From NCBI RefSeq assembly GCF_916618915.1, contig NZ_CAKAKE010000001.1:2525001-2589000 (forward strand): a stretch of DNA of 64,000 nt. Reading direction: 5' to 3'. This document shows, one piece after another, positions 10,246 to 19,521 of the stretch (position 1 is its first letter; each line of letters begins with the position of its first letter). This DNA is from Stenotrophomonas sp. Marseille-Q4652. GTDB lineage: Bacteria > Pseudomonadota > Gammaproteobacteria > Xanthomonadales > Xanthomonadaceae. The notes under the pieces were generated by a model, which was given only the letters and a program-made list of their open reading frames with translations, made no database searches and was not told where the DNA came from. The position numbers and the translations under genes are program-made.

Positions 10246-11685
10246 TCAGGCCTCGTAGGCCGATTCGCCGTGCGAGGTGATGTCCAGGCCCTGGCGCTCG
10301 GCGTCCTCGCTGACACGCAGGCCGAACACGGCCTTGACCAGCAGCAGGGCGACGATGGTGACCACGGCGCACCAGGCGATGGTGAAGCCGACGCTGACCA
10401 CCTGCACCCACACCTGGTGGCCGATGTCGAAGTCGGCCTCGCCGGTGCCGCCCAGCGACGGCGCGGTGAACACGCCGGTCAGGATCGCACCGACGATGCC
10501 ACCGACGCCGTGCACGCCGAACACGTCGGCGGTGTCATCGACCCTGAGCAGCTTCTTCAGGCCGGTGACGCCCCACACGCAGATCGCACCGGCGGCCAGG
10601 CCAATCACGATCGCGCCCAGCGGACCGACCGTGCCGCAGGCCGGGGTGATGCCGACCAGGCCGGCAACCGCACCGGAGGCGGCGCCCAGCGCGGACGGCT
10701 TGCCCTTGCTGATGGCCTCGACCAGGGTCCAGCCCACGACCGCCGCCGAGGTGGCCAGGATGGTGTTGATGAAGGCCAGCGCGGCGGTGCTGTTGGCGGC
10801 CGCGGCCGAACCGGCGTTGAAGCCGAACCAGCCGATCCACAGCAGCGAGGCACCGATGAAGGTGAACGGCACGTTGTGCGGCTTCAGCGCGTTCTGGCCA
10901 AAACCAATGCGCTTGCCGACGAAGTAGGCGCCGATCAGGCCGGCGACACCGGCGTTGATGTGCACCACGGTACCGCCGGCGAAGTCGACCGCACCCAGTT
11001 CGCCCAGGTAGCCGCCGCCCCACACGATGTGCGCCATCGGCAGGTAGCTGAAGGTGAACCACAGCACCGAGAACAGCAGCACCGCCTTGAACTTGATGCG
11101 CTCGGCGAAGGCGCCGACGATCAGCGCGGTGGTGATGGCGGCGAAGGTCGACTGGAAGGCGACGAACAGCAGCTCCGGGATGGTGCCGCTGAGGCTGTCG
11201 ATGGTGATGCCCTTCAGGAACGACTTCTCGGTGAACGAACCGAAGAACGCGTTGCTGTCGGTGAACACCACGCTGTAGCCGTAGAAGGCCCACAGCACGA
11301 TCACCACCGAGGCCACGACCAGCACCTGGCTGAGCACCGACAGCACGTTCTTGCTGCGCACCAGGCCGCCGTAGAACAGGGCCAGGCCGGGCACGATCAT
11401 CAGCAGCACCAGCAGGGTCGAGGTCAGCATCCAGGCGGTGTCGCCCGAATCCAGGCTGGCTTCTTCTTCGGCCGGCGCTTCTTCGGTGGCGGCGTTGGCC
11501 ACCGGCGACGGTGCATCGGCCACTTCAGCGACCGGGGCTTCGACCGCCTCGGCCACCGGCGGCGCGTCGGCCTGCTGCGCGTTGGCATCGGAGGCGAAGG
11601 CAAACGCCGCCATCGCGCTGAGCAGCATCATCAGGCACACGCCATGGAACCGGGCCTGCCACCCGGTGAAAATTCGAGTCTTCAT
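10246..11685 (-). CDS. amt: Ammonium transporter (Amt/Rh)
   Basis: A 479-residue ammonium channel. An N-terminal signal peptide (ends near ANAQQ) is followed by an unusually long Ala/Pro/Glu-rich periplasmic extension to about residue 78, then eleven predicted membrane helices. Family signatures include GLALFYGGLVRSKNVL, AFAERIKFKAVL, DFAGGTVVHINAGVAGL with the first pore His, and VFGVHGVGGIVGAILTG with the second. It lies 19 bases downstream of glnK in the usual glnK-amt pair, in which the PII protein plugs the channel when nitrogen is sufficient. It is presumably NtrC-controlled with glnK. Confidence 0.95.
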   Translation of the reverse strand: MKTRIFTGWQARFHGVCLMMLLSAMAAFAFASDANAQQADAPPVAEAVEAPVAEVADAPSPVANAATEEAPAEEEASLDSGDTAWMLTSTLLVLLMIVPGLALFYGGLVRSKNVLSVLSQVLVVASVVIVLWAFYGYSVVFTDSNAFFGSFTEKSFLKGITIDSLSGTIPELLFVAFQSTFAAITTALIVGAFAERIKFKAVLLFSVLWFTFSYLPMAHIVWGGGYLGELGAVDFAGGTVVHINAGVAGLIGAYFVGKRIGFGQNALKPHNVPFTFIGASLLWIGWFGFNAGSAAAANSTAALAFINTILATSAAVVGWTLVEAISKGKPSALGAASGAVAGLVGITPACGTVGPLGAIVIGLAAGAICVWGVTGLKKLLRVDDTADVFGVHGVGGIVGAILTGVFTAPSLGGTGEADFDIGHQVWVQVVSVGFTIAWCAVVTIVALLLVKAVFGLRVSEDAERQGLDITSHGESAYEA

Positions 11686-11704
11686 TGTGGGGCTCCGAGT
11701 GGGG

Positions 11705-12404
<700 letters not shown>

Positions 12405-13814
12405 TCAGGCGCTGTAGTACAGCTGGTATTCCAGCGGGTGCGTGGCAGCGCGGAACCTGGTCACTTCCTGCATCTTCAGCGCGATGTAGCCGTCGATGAA
12501 GTCGTCGCTCATCACGCCGCCGGCCTTGAGGAACTCGCGGTCCTTGTCCAGCGCTTCCAGCGCCTGGTCGAGCGAGGAGCAGACCTGCGGGATCAGCTTC
12601 TCTTCTTCCGGCGGCAGGTCGTACAGGTCCTTGTCGCTCGGTGCGCCCGGGTCGATCTGGTTACGGATGCCGTCCAGGCCGGCCATCATCAGCGCGGTGA
12701 AGGTCAGGTAGCCGGACTGGATCGGGTCCGGGAAGCGCATCTCGATGCGGCGCGCCTTCGGGTTGGTGACGAACGGGATGCGGCAGGACGCCGAACGGTT
12801 GCGGGCCGAGTAGGCCAGCATCACCGGCGCTTCGAAGCCCGGCACCAGGCGCTTGTAGGAGTTGGTACCGGCATTGGCGAAGGCGTTGATCGCCTTGGCG
12901 TGCTTGAAGATGCCGCCGATGTACCACAGCGCCAGCTGGCTGAGGCCGCCGTAGCCGTCACCGGAGAACAGGTTCTTGCCGTCCTTTGCCAGCGACTGGT
13001 GGACGTGCATGCCCGAACCGTTGTCACCGACGATCGGCTTGGGCATGAAGGTGGCGGTCTTGCCGTTGCGGTGGGCAACGTTCTTGACCACGTGCTTCAG
13101 GCGCAGCAGCTCGTCGGCCTTCTTGACCAGGGTGTTGAACTTGGCGCCGATCTCGCACTGGCCGGCGTTGGCCACTTCGTGGTGATGCACTTCGACGTCG
13201 ATGCCGACGGCGGCCAGGGTCTTGCACATCTCGGCGCGCAGGTCGTGCAGCGAGTCGGTCGGCGGGACCGGGAAGTAGCCGCCCTTGACGGCCGGACGGT
13301 AGCCGGAGTTGGCGCCGTCGAACTTGTCACCGGTCGACCAGGCCGCTTCTTCGGAATTGATCTTGAAGAAGGTGTTGCCCATGTCGTTGGCGAAACGGAC
13401 CGAATCGAAGATGAAGAATTCCGGCTCCGGACCGAAGAAGGCCAGCTCGGCGATGCCGGAGGACTTCAGGAAGGCTTCGGCGCGCTTGGCGATGCCGCGC
13501 GGGCAGCGGCCGTAGGACTGCATGGTGGCCGGGTCGAGCACGTCGCAGGTCAGCACCAGGGTCGGATCGGCGTAGAACGGGTCGACGTAGGCGGTGTCGG
13601 CATCGGGCATCAGCACCATGTCCGACTCGTTGATGCCCTTCCAGCCGGCGATCGAGCTGCCGTCGAACATCTTGCCTTCCTCGAACAGCGCCGGCTCGAC
13701 GATCGAGGCCGGGAAGGTGACGTGCTGTTCGATGCCACGCATATCCACGAAACGCAGATCGACGAATTCGATCTGGTTGTCCTTGATCAGCTTCTCAACG
13801 TTTTCCAGGGACAT
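12405..13814 (-). CDS. glnA: Glutamine synthetase type I
   Basis: A 469-residue GSI-beta glutamine synthetase forming a dodecamer that joins ammonia to glutamate using ATP. Signatures: [25 protein letters not shown] metal ligands, [33 protein letters not shown], the NRSASCRIP active-site strand and [10 protein letters not shown]398 in [10 protein letters not shown] is the adenylylation tyrosine. The start MSLENVEKL lies about 29 bases after the predicted transcription start of a sigma-54 promoter. Upstream, two NtrC palindromes sit about 97 and 126 bases before that start. It is divergent from uppP. Confidence 0.97.
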   Translation of the reverse strand: MSLENVEKLIKDNQIEFVDLRFVDMRGIEQHVTFPASIVEPALFEEGKMFDGSSIAGWKGINESDMVLMPDADTAYVDPFYADPTLVLTCDVLDPATMQSYGRCPRGIAKRAEAFLKSSGIAELAFFGPEPEFFIFDSVRFANDMGNTFFKINSEEAAWSTGDKFDGANSGYRPAVKGGYFPVPPTDSLHDLRAEMCKTLAAVGIDVEVHHHEVANAGQCEIGAKFNTLVKKADELLRLKHVVKNVAHRNGKTATFMPKPIVGDNGSGMHVHQSLAKDGKNLFSGDGYGGLSQLALWYIGGIFKHAKAINAFANAGTNSYKRLVPGFEAPVMLAYSARNRSASCRIPFVTNPKARRIEMRFPDPIQSGYLTFTALMMAGLDGIRNQIDPGAPSDKDLYDLPPEEEKLIPQVCSSLDQALEALDKDREFLKAGGVMSDDFIDGYIALKMQEVTRFRAATHPLEYQLYYSA

Positions 13815-13853
13815 CGGTTGAAACCTCGGGTGATGAATTTCGTGATGGGTGAT

Positions 13854-13870
13854 CGCAAACCCCGTGCCAA
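13854..13870 (-). promoter_or_regulatory. Sigma-54 promoter of glnA
   Basis: On the minus strand TTGGCACGGGGTTTGCG carries TGGCACG and TTGC with exactly ten bases between the GG and GC dinucleotides, the required sigma-54 -24/-12 geometry. Transcription should start near 13843, leaving a leader of about 29 bases to the glnA ATG. Confidence 0.85.
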
Positions 13871-13931
13871 CTTTTCTCTCTTCACAAGTCCTTGATTTTG
13901 ATGACGGCCGACGGGAATCACCAAAGCAGTT

Positions 13932-13948
13932 CGCACCGGATTGGTGCA
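13932..13948. promoter_or_regulatory. NtrC-like enhancer site, proximal
   Basis: CGCACCGGATTGGTGCA matches the NtrC palindrome TGCACCA-N3-TGGTGCA at 12 of 14 fixed positions. Its centre is about 97 bases upstream of the predicted glnA transcription start. A second site lies 29 bases further, the paired arrangement expected of an NtrC enhancer. Confidence 0.78.
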
Positions 13949-13960
13949 AAAGCTAAGCAC

Positions 13961-13977
13961 TGCACCAATATGGTGCG
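13961..13977. promoter_or_regulatory. NtrC-like enhancer site, distal
   Basis: TGCACCAATATGGTGCG matches the NtrC palindrome at 13 of 14 fixed positions, centred about 126 bases upstream of the predicted glnA start. It is also 49 bases before the uppP ATG and could affect that divergent gene. Confidence 0.8.
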
Positions 13978-14025
13978 GTGATGTGATGGCGTATGCTTCC
14001 GCAGCCCTTTCCAAGTCGCTTCCCG

Positions 14026-14820
14026 ATGTCCGACCTGTTTTCCGCCCTGCTGCTGGGCATCCTTGAAGGCCTCACCGAATTCCTGCCGATCTCCAGCACC
14101 GGGCATCTGCTGATCGCCCAGCACTGGCTGGGCTCTCGCTCGGACTTCTTCAACATCGTGGTCCAGGCCGGCGCGATCCTGGCCATCACCCTGGTGTTCC
14201 GGCAGCGCCTGTGGGCGCTGGCCACCGGCCTGCACCAGCGCGAGAACCGCGATTACGTGCTCAAGCTCGGCGTCGCCTTCCTGGTCACCGCGGTGGTCGG
14301 CCTGCCGGTGCGCCTGGCTGGCTGGGAACTGCCGGAAACGGTGACCCCGGTCGCATGGGCGCTGATCATCGGCGGCATCTGGATGATCCTGGTCGAGGCC
14401 TACACTGCGCGCCTGCCCGAACGCGACCAGGTGACGTGGACGGTAGCCATCGGCGTGGGCCTGGCGCAGGTGCTGGCCGGCGTGTTTCCCGGCACCTCGC
14501 GATCGGCCGCGGCGATCTTCCTGGCCATGCTGCTGGGCCTGAGCCGGCGTGCGGCGGCGACCGAGTTCGTGTTCCTGGTCGGCATTCCGACCATGTTTGC
14601 CGCCAGCGCCTATGCCTTCCTGGAACTGGCCAAGGACGGTGGGCTGGCCAGCGAGGCCTGGGACCAGGTCGGCATCGCCTTCGTTGCCGCGGTGGTGACC
14701 GGCTTTGCGGTGGTGCGCTGGCTGCTGGGCTACGTCAAGAAGCACCGTTACACGGTCTTCGCGGCCTATCGCCTGGTATTGGGCGCAGTGTTGCTGCTGT
14801 GGTTGCCTGCCGGCCAGTGA
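14026..14820 (+). CDS. uppP: Undecaprenyl-diphosphatase
   Basis: A 264-residue polytopic membrane enzyme (BacA family) that dephosphorylates undecaprenyl pyrophosphate to recycle the lipid carrier for peptidoglycan and O-antigen. Signature motifs are EGLTEFLPISSTGHL near residue 17 and PGTSRSAAAIF in the second half, each carrying the conserved Glu/Ser/His/Arg catalytic residues. About eight hydrophobic helices follow. MSDLFSALLLG at 14026 is the usual N-terminus; an ATG at 13993 would add eleven residues. Divergent from glnA, with NtrC sites between them. Confidence 0.93.
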   Translation: MSDLFSALLLGILEGLTEFLPISSTGHLLIAQHWLGSRSDFFNIVVQAGAILAITLVFRQRLWALATGLHQRENRDYVLKLGVAFLVTAVVGLPVRLAGWELPETVTPVAWALIIGGIWMILVEAYTARLPERDQVTWTVAIGVGLAQVLAGVFPGTSRSAAAIFLAMLLGLSRRAAATEFVFLVGIPTMFAASAYAFLELAKDGGLASEAWDQVGIAFVAAVVTGFAVVRWLLGYVKKHRYTVFAAYRLVLGAVLLLWLPAGQ

Positions 14821-14870
14821 GCCCGGGGCGGTGCCACGGATGGCGCGCCACGGTCACCAAGGAGAGAACG

Positions 14871-15677
14871 ATGAAGCGTGTACTGCTGCTGGCCCTGTTC
14901 CTGCCGCTGCTGCCGGCGTGCAGCAGGTCCCCGGCCGCCGATGGCGAGGCCGCGCCCAGCGCCGGTTCGCCCGAAGCCGCGGCGGCCACGCTGGACCACG
15001 GCGTGCTGCATGCCAACCACTGGCGGCTGGACCATGCCAGTGATCGGCTGGGCATGCGCATCGACGCGCTGGTGTTGCGCCCGAAGCAGCCGGTGACGCT
15101 GGATTTCGATGACGACCAGGTGCGCATCAGCAACACCTGCAACGCGATGAGTGGCCCGTACCGGATCGAGGGCGACGTGCTGATGATCGGGCCGCTGGCC
15201 GCGACCCGGCGCCTGTGCGCCGACAGCGGGCTGATGAAGCTGGACGGCATGCTGGCGGCCAGGCTGCAGCAGCCGCTGCAGGTGGAAGCGCTCGATGCCG
15301 GGGCGATGAAGCTGCTTACCGCCGACGGCGATCTTCTCGAGTTTGTCGGCGAGCCCACCGCGCAGACCCGTTATGGTGGGCCGGGCGAGACCCTGTTCCT
15401 GGAAGTGGCGGCGCAGACGCAGCCGTGCAGCAGCGGCGCAATGGCCGATGCGCAGTGCCTGCAGGTGCGGCAGCTGCGCTATGACGGAAACGGGTTGCGC
15501 CAGGGCGAGCCCGGCGCGTTCGGCCATTTCCATGGCCGCATCGAGGGCTATACCCACCAGCCCGGCACCCGCCAGGTGCTGCGCGTGCAGCGTTTCGAGG
15601 TGGCCGACCCGCCGGCCGATGGCCCCAGCCAGGCGTGGGTGCTCGATACCGTGGTCGAATCGGAAACCGCCGGCTGA
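14871..15677 (+). CDS. META/HslJ-domain lipoprotein with DUF4377-like C-terminus
   Basis: A 268-residue lipoprotein: signal MKRVLLLALFLPLLPACSRS with lipobox LPAC, then an Ala/Pro-rich linker. Residues about 45-155 form an HslJ/META-like domain, recognisable by LDFDDDQVRISNTCNAMSG and GPLAATRRLC followed by LDGMLAARLQQP. The C-terminal 100 residues, with LQVRQLRYDG and HFHGRIEGYTHQPGTRQVLRV, resemble DUF4377. META proteins are linked to envelope stress and novobiocin or heat response, but the exact role is unknown. AAGGAGA lies four bases before the ATG. Confidence 0.8.
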   Translation: MKRVLLLALFLPLLPACSRSPAADGEAAPSAGSPEAAAATLDHGVLHANHWRLDHASDRLGMRIDALVLRPKQPVTLDFDDDQVRISNTCNAMSGPYRIEGDVLMIGPLAATRRLCADSGLMKLDGMLAARLQQPLQVEALDAGAMKLLTADGDLLEFVGEPTAQTRYGGPGETLFLEVAAQTQPCSSGAMADAQCLQVRQLRYDGNGLRQGEPGAFGHFHGRIEGYTHQPGTRQVLRVQRFEVADPPADGPSQAWVLDTVVESETAG

Positions 15678-15678
15678 A

Positions 15679-15703
15679 GGCCACTGCGCCGTGCGCAGTG
15701 GCC
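15679..15703. terminator. Convergent hairpin
   Basis: A perfect 11-bp stem GGCCACTGCGC/GCGCAGTGGCC with a CGT loop lies two bases past the META lipoprotein stop and seven bases from the stop of the convergent PEBP gene. No T tract follows on either strand, so it may block read-through by structure alone. Confidence 0.5.
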
Positions 15704-15710
15704 GTGGCGC

Positions 15711-16322
15711 TTACTTCAGGTCCGGATTCAACGTGTAGGTGCCATGCAGCGCGGCCTCAGCCAGCACATGGCCCTGCATCGCCCGCTGCACATCGGCGGC
15801 GGTGAAGGCCTCCGGCAGCGACAGGGCTGGCACGTCGAGCGCGAACACGCGGAAGAAGTAGCGGTGCATGCGCTCGTCGTTGAACGGCGGATACGGGCCG
15901 TCGTAACCCAGGTACTGGCCGGCCATGTCGGCGTTGCCGGCAAACCAGCCGGTGTAGTCGTTCACGCCCTGGCGTGCACCGGCCGGCCCTGCCGGCTGCT
16001 GCTTGCCGCGGGCAGTGAAGCCGTCGCTGCAGCTGCCGGCAGCGATCTCGCCGACGCTGGCCGGGATGTCGACCATCACCCAGTGCACGAAGTCGCAACG
16101 CGGCTGGTCGGCCGGGATGCGCACGTCCTCACGGCCGACCAGTTCCGGCACGGTCGGCACGTCCGGATCCACGCACAGCAGCACGAACGAAGCCGTACCC
16201 CCGGGCACCTCCGACCACGCCAGCTGCGGGTTGCGGTTGCCGGCAAAGCCATTGGCATCGCCGGCGGCAAATTCGGCCGGGATCGGCTGGCCGTTGTCGA
16301 AACTCGTGCTCGTCAGCTTCAT
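15711..16322 (-). CDS. YbhB/YbcL-family (PEBP) protein
   Basis: A 203-residue phosphatidylethanolamine-binding-protein-like protein. The PEBP anion pocket is visible as VDPDVP followed by FVHWVMVDIPAS; GYDGPYPPFNDERMHRYFFRVFALD is the second signature and is typical of the bacterial Raf-kinase-inhibitor-like group. There is no signal peptide. AGGAGG lies five bases before the ATG. Function of the bacterial members is not settled. The insert around FTARGKQQPAGPAGARQGVNDYTG is characteristic of proteobacterial members. Confidence 0.87.
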   Translation of the reverse strand: MKLTSTSFDNGQPIPAEFAAGDANGFAGNRNPQLAWSEVPGGTASFVLLCVDPDVPTVPELVGREDVRIPADQPRCDFVHWVMVDIPASVGEIAAGSCSDGFTARGKQQPAGPAGARQGVNDYTGWFAGNADMAGQYLGYDGPYPPFNDERMHRYFFRVFALDVPALSLPEAFTAADVQRAMQGHVLAEAALHGTYTLNPDLK

Positions 16323-16337
16323 CGCATCCTCCTGTGA

Positions 16338-18413
16338 TCAGGCTTCGGGATAACCCAGGCGCACCGCCACCGGCGTGAGCAGGGCAAAGGCCGGGGCCAG
16401 CACGTCGGCGTACTTGCGCCAGTGGCCGCCCTCGATGGTGGTCGGGCCGAGGCTGCGCAACTGCGGGAACGGCAGGTTGAACGCGTGCTGCATCAGCTCG
16501 GCCATGGTCCGGGGATCATTGGCCGCATCGTCGATGCGCAGCAGCATGCTCGGGTACAGGTCCTGCTCGTGCAGGATCGCCACCTGCACCATCACCCGCG
16601 CCAGCCACTCGGCCGCCTGCTGCACCGAGGTCAGCGCCAACGGCGCCGGGGCCCCCAGGGCCAGCCACTCGATCAGCATGTCGCGCGGGTCGCGCAGCAC
16701 GACCACCAGGCGCGCCTCGGGCAGCTGCGGACGCAGCGCCCACAGCAGCGCGTTGTCCCACCACAGCAGCCAGTCGACGATGTTGCCGTCCTGGATGCCG
16801 CGGGCCGGCAACTGGTCACGCCACTGCTGCACCAGCTCGGCCGGATCGAGTTCGTCGGTGGCCAGGCGCTGCAGCGTCTTGTAGTTCTGGAACGGGTCGT
16901 CGGGTGGATTGCCGGCAAAGCGGTCGCCGCGCACGGCCTGGCTGCGCGCGGCCATCATCTGCACCACGCGCTCCACGCCCGAGCCCGGCGCGCCCCAGAT
17001 GAAAAGCGGACGTGCGGTGCGGGACCCGTCGATCGGCGCCAGCTCCGGCCAGCTGGCCGGCGAGCGCGCCTGCGGCGGCAGCGGCAGGCGGTTGGGCGCC
17101 AGATCGTTGTGCAGCGCGACCCAGGTGGCGATGGCGCCGGCGTAATCGCCGGCCCGCTCCTGCACGGCGCCCAGCCACGAACGCAGCGGTGCGTTGTTCT
17201 CCGGCGGGGCCTTGTCCACGATCGCCTGCACGTGCGCCACCGCGGCGGCCGGGTCACGCTCGAGCAGGGCCTGGACGATGCGCTGCTCGGCCGAGATACG
17301 GCCCGGCTCCAGCGCGATGATGCGGCGCGCGGTGGCTTCGGCGGCAGCCGGGTCCTTGCGCATGTCGCTGATGCGCATCAGCGCTTCCAGTGCCGGCAGG
17401 TGTTCCGGCATCGCCCCGGTCCAGCGTTCGACCACCGCCAGCGCGGCGTCGCTGCCGACCGGCTCGATCGCCAGCCGTGCCAGCCACAGCGCGTGCAGGC
17501 CCGGGTTGCGCTCGAGCTGCTCGTCCACGGTCTGGCGTGCTTCGTCTTCGGTACCCAGGCGCTGCCACGCCACCAGCAGCGCCTGCAGGGTGCGCTGGTC
17601 ATCGGGAGCCACGGCCAGCACCTGGCGCAGGTGCGCGACGGCCTCGGCCGGACGGCCGGCTTCCAGGTGGGCCTCCCCGGCCAGCCGGCGCATCGCCGGG
17701 ACATCGCCGCCGGGCAGCGCCAGCACGCGTTCCATCGCCTCGGCGGCGGCATCGGGCTGGCCCTGGCGGAACGACAGCTGGGCGATCAGCGCCCACAGCG
17801 CCGGGGTGGCAGCCACCGGGGCCACTTCCATCACGCGGCGGAAGGCATGTTCGGCAAAGGCCAGATGGTCCTTGGCCAGATAGGCCAGGCCGACGGCGTA
17901 GAGCACGCGCGGGTCATCGGGCAGCTGCGCGCTGGCCGCCGACAGCAGGCCCAGTGAACGATCGACGTCACCGCGACGCAGCGCGACCAGACCATCGACC
18001 AGGGCCAGCTGCACGTGGTCCGGCTCCAGCCGCGAGGCCACGCGGCTGACGCGCTCGGCTTCGTCCAGGTCGCCCTTGGCCAGCGCCAGGTGGGCCTGCA
18101 TCACGTAGGCGTTGAACTGGTTGGGATCCAGCTCGGTGGTGCGCGCCAGTTCGGTGCCGGCGTCCTGCAGCTGGCGGGTGGCCAACAGCAGGCCGGCGCG
18201 CTGCAGGTGCAGGTCGGCATCTTCCGGGGCCAGCGACAGGGCCTGGTCCAGCGCGGCCAGCGATTCGGCGTTGTGCCCCTGCTGCTGCAGGGCCAGCGCC
18301 AGCCAGCGGTGCGCCTGGGACTGCTTCGGCTCGGCCTCCACCCACTGCCGCGCCAGGGCGGTGGCTTCGTCGGCGGCGTTGCGGCGCAGGGCTTCGATGA
18401 TCTTGTCTTGCAT
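16338..18413 (-). CDS. TPR protein with C-terminal sulfotransferase domain
   Basis: A 691-residue two-domain protein. About residues 1-440 are consecutive tetratricopeptide repeats (for example AHRWLALALQQQGHNAESLAALDQAL, then ADLHLQRAGLLLATRQLQDA). The C-terminal 220 residues are a sulfotransferase-like domain with the PAPS 5'-phosphate loop FIWGAPGSGVERV near residue 470 and the 3'-phosphate segment VVLRDPRDMLIEW. Such fusions occur in many proteobacteria but the acceptor is unknown. The chosen ATG has no strong ribosome site; a TTG 21 bases upstream is an alternative. TACAAT on the minus strand at 18441-18446 is a possible -10 element. Confidence 0.83.
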   Translation of the reverse strand: MQDKIIEALRRNAADEATALARQWVEAEPKQSQAHRWLALALQQQGHNAESLAALDQALSLAPEDADLHLQRAGLLLATRQLQDAGTELARTTELDPNQFNAYVMQAHLALAKGDLDEAERVSRVASRLEPDHVQLALVDGLVALRRGDVDRSLGLLSAASAQLPDDPRVLYAVGLAYLAKDHLAFAEHAFRRVMEVAPVAATPALWALIAQLSFRQGQPDAAAEAMERVLALPGGDVPAMRRLAGEAHLEAGRPAEAVAHLRQVLAVAPDDQRTLQALLVAWQRLGTEDEARQTVDEQLERNPGLHALWLARLAIEPVGSDAALAVVERWTGAMPEHLPALEALMRISDMRKDPAAAEATARRIIALEPGRISAEQRIVQALLERDPAAAVAHVQAIVDKAPPENNAPLRSWLGAVQERAGDYAGAIATWVALHNDLAPNRLPLPPQARSPASWPELAPIDGSRTARPLFIWGAPGSGVERVVQMMAARSQAVRGDRFAGNPPDDPFQNYKTLQRLATDELDPAELVQQWRDQLPARGIQDGNIVDWLLWWDNALLWALRPQLPEARLVVVLRDPRDMLIEWLALGAPAPLALTSVQQAAEWLARVMVQVAILHEQDLYPSMLLRIDDAANDPRTMAELMQHAFNLPFPQLRSLGPTTIEGGHWRKYADVLAPAFALLTPVAVRLGYPEA

Positions 18414-18470
18414 GGCGGTCCGGCTTCGGGGCAAACCCGCATTGTAGCGGGCAACGCCAGCCCCGCCGGG

Positions 18471-19517
18471 TCAGCCGTGCAGGACCGCGACCAGCCGTTC
18501 GGCGACCCAGCGCTCGGCGAATCCGTCGCCGCGCATGTTCTCCAGGAAACCGCAGTGGCCGCCCCACGGCGCGATGTCCAGCTGTACCGACGGCGGCAGT
18601 TGCCAGTCGCTGAAGGTGGAAAACGGAATCACCGGATCGTCCTGCGCCATCAGGATGTCGGCTGGCACCTGCAGGCCGGCCAGCCGCGCGCCGGCGATGG
18701 AATAGCCATCGAAATACGCCTGCAGCGAGCCGAACTCGGTATGCCGCTCGACCAGCCAGCCGGTGAGCGAGCGGATGTCCAGCCGCAGCACGTCGTCGTC
18801 GCAGGCGGCCAGTTCCGGGAACAGCGCGCGCTTGCGGCGCAGCGATTCGGCCCACTTGCGGCGGAAATACCAGTCATACATCGCCGGGCCGCGCTCAATG
18901 CTGTCCATGGTCAGCGCCGGATCCAGCAGCGGGCACACCGAGGCGACCTTGTGCAGGGCGATGCCGGCGGCCGGCGCACGCAGGGCCAGGCGCAGCACGA
19001 AGTTGCCCCCCAGCGAGTAGCCGGCGGCCAGCAGCGGCAACTGCGGGAAGCGTCGCGCCACATCGGCGGTGGCCTGCACCACTTCGCCGATGCGGTTGGA
19101 ATGGAAGATGCCGGGATTGAGGTGGTGGGTGTTGCCGTGGTCGCGGAAGTTCAGCCGCACCACGTCGAAGCCCCGTGCCAGCAGGTGCGCGGCGGTCATG
19201 CGCATGTAGCTGGATTCGGCACTGCCTTCCCAGCCGTGCAGCAGCAGGGCCACGCCGCGCGGATCACGCCCGGCCACCGAGCTGTGCCAGGCCTGCAGGC
19301 GCACGCCATCGCCGCCGTCGAGCAGCAGTTCCACCGTGTCCGCGCCACTGCGCTGGAGCAGGCGCTGGCCACGCAGCCGGCGCATCATGCTCGAGGCCAG
19401 CATCGACTGCAGGTGCGGATTGCGCAGCCAGCGCGGCGGCTGGTAATCGGCCGCACTGAGCAGCGCCGGTCGCAATGCCGGCTCCTGGTCCATGCTCGTG
19501 GCGAGCGACGGCGGCAT
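18471..19517 (-). CDS. Alpha/beta hydrolase, YheT family
   Basis: A 348-residue hydrolase of the YheT/ABHD1-3 type. The nucleophile elbow is GYSLGGNFVLRL; the acid is probably in LMAQDDPVIPF and the His in WGGHCGF. The N-terminal PPRWLRNPHLQSMLAS and the LLLHGWEGSAESSYM oxyanion strand are typical. Bacterial YheT proteins have uncertain substrates, with lipid esters suggested. It is separated from the upstream plsC by four bases, and the acyltransferase/hydrolase pairing suggests a lipid-related role. MDQEPALR at 19493 is an alternative start. Confidence 0.85.
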   Translation of the reverse strand: MPPSLATSMDQEPALRPALLSAADYQPPRWLRNPHLQSMLASSMMRRLRGQRLLQRSGADTVELLLDGGDGVRLQAWHSSVAGRDPRGVALLLHGWEGSAESSYMRMTAAHLLARGFDVVRLNFRDHGNTHHLNPGIFHSNRIGEVVQATADVARRFPQLPLLAAGYSLGGNFVLRLALRAPAAGIALHKVASVCPLLDPALTMDSIERGPAMYDWYFRRKWAESLRRKRALFPELAACDDDVLRLDIRSLTGWLVERHTEFGSLQAYFDGYSIAGARLAGLQVPADILMAQDDPVIPFSTFSDWQLPPSVQLDIAPWGGHCGFLENMRGDGFAERWVAERLVAVLHG

Positions 19518-19521
19518 CGCT

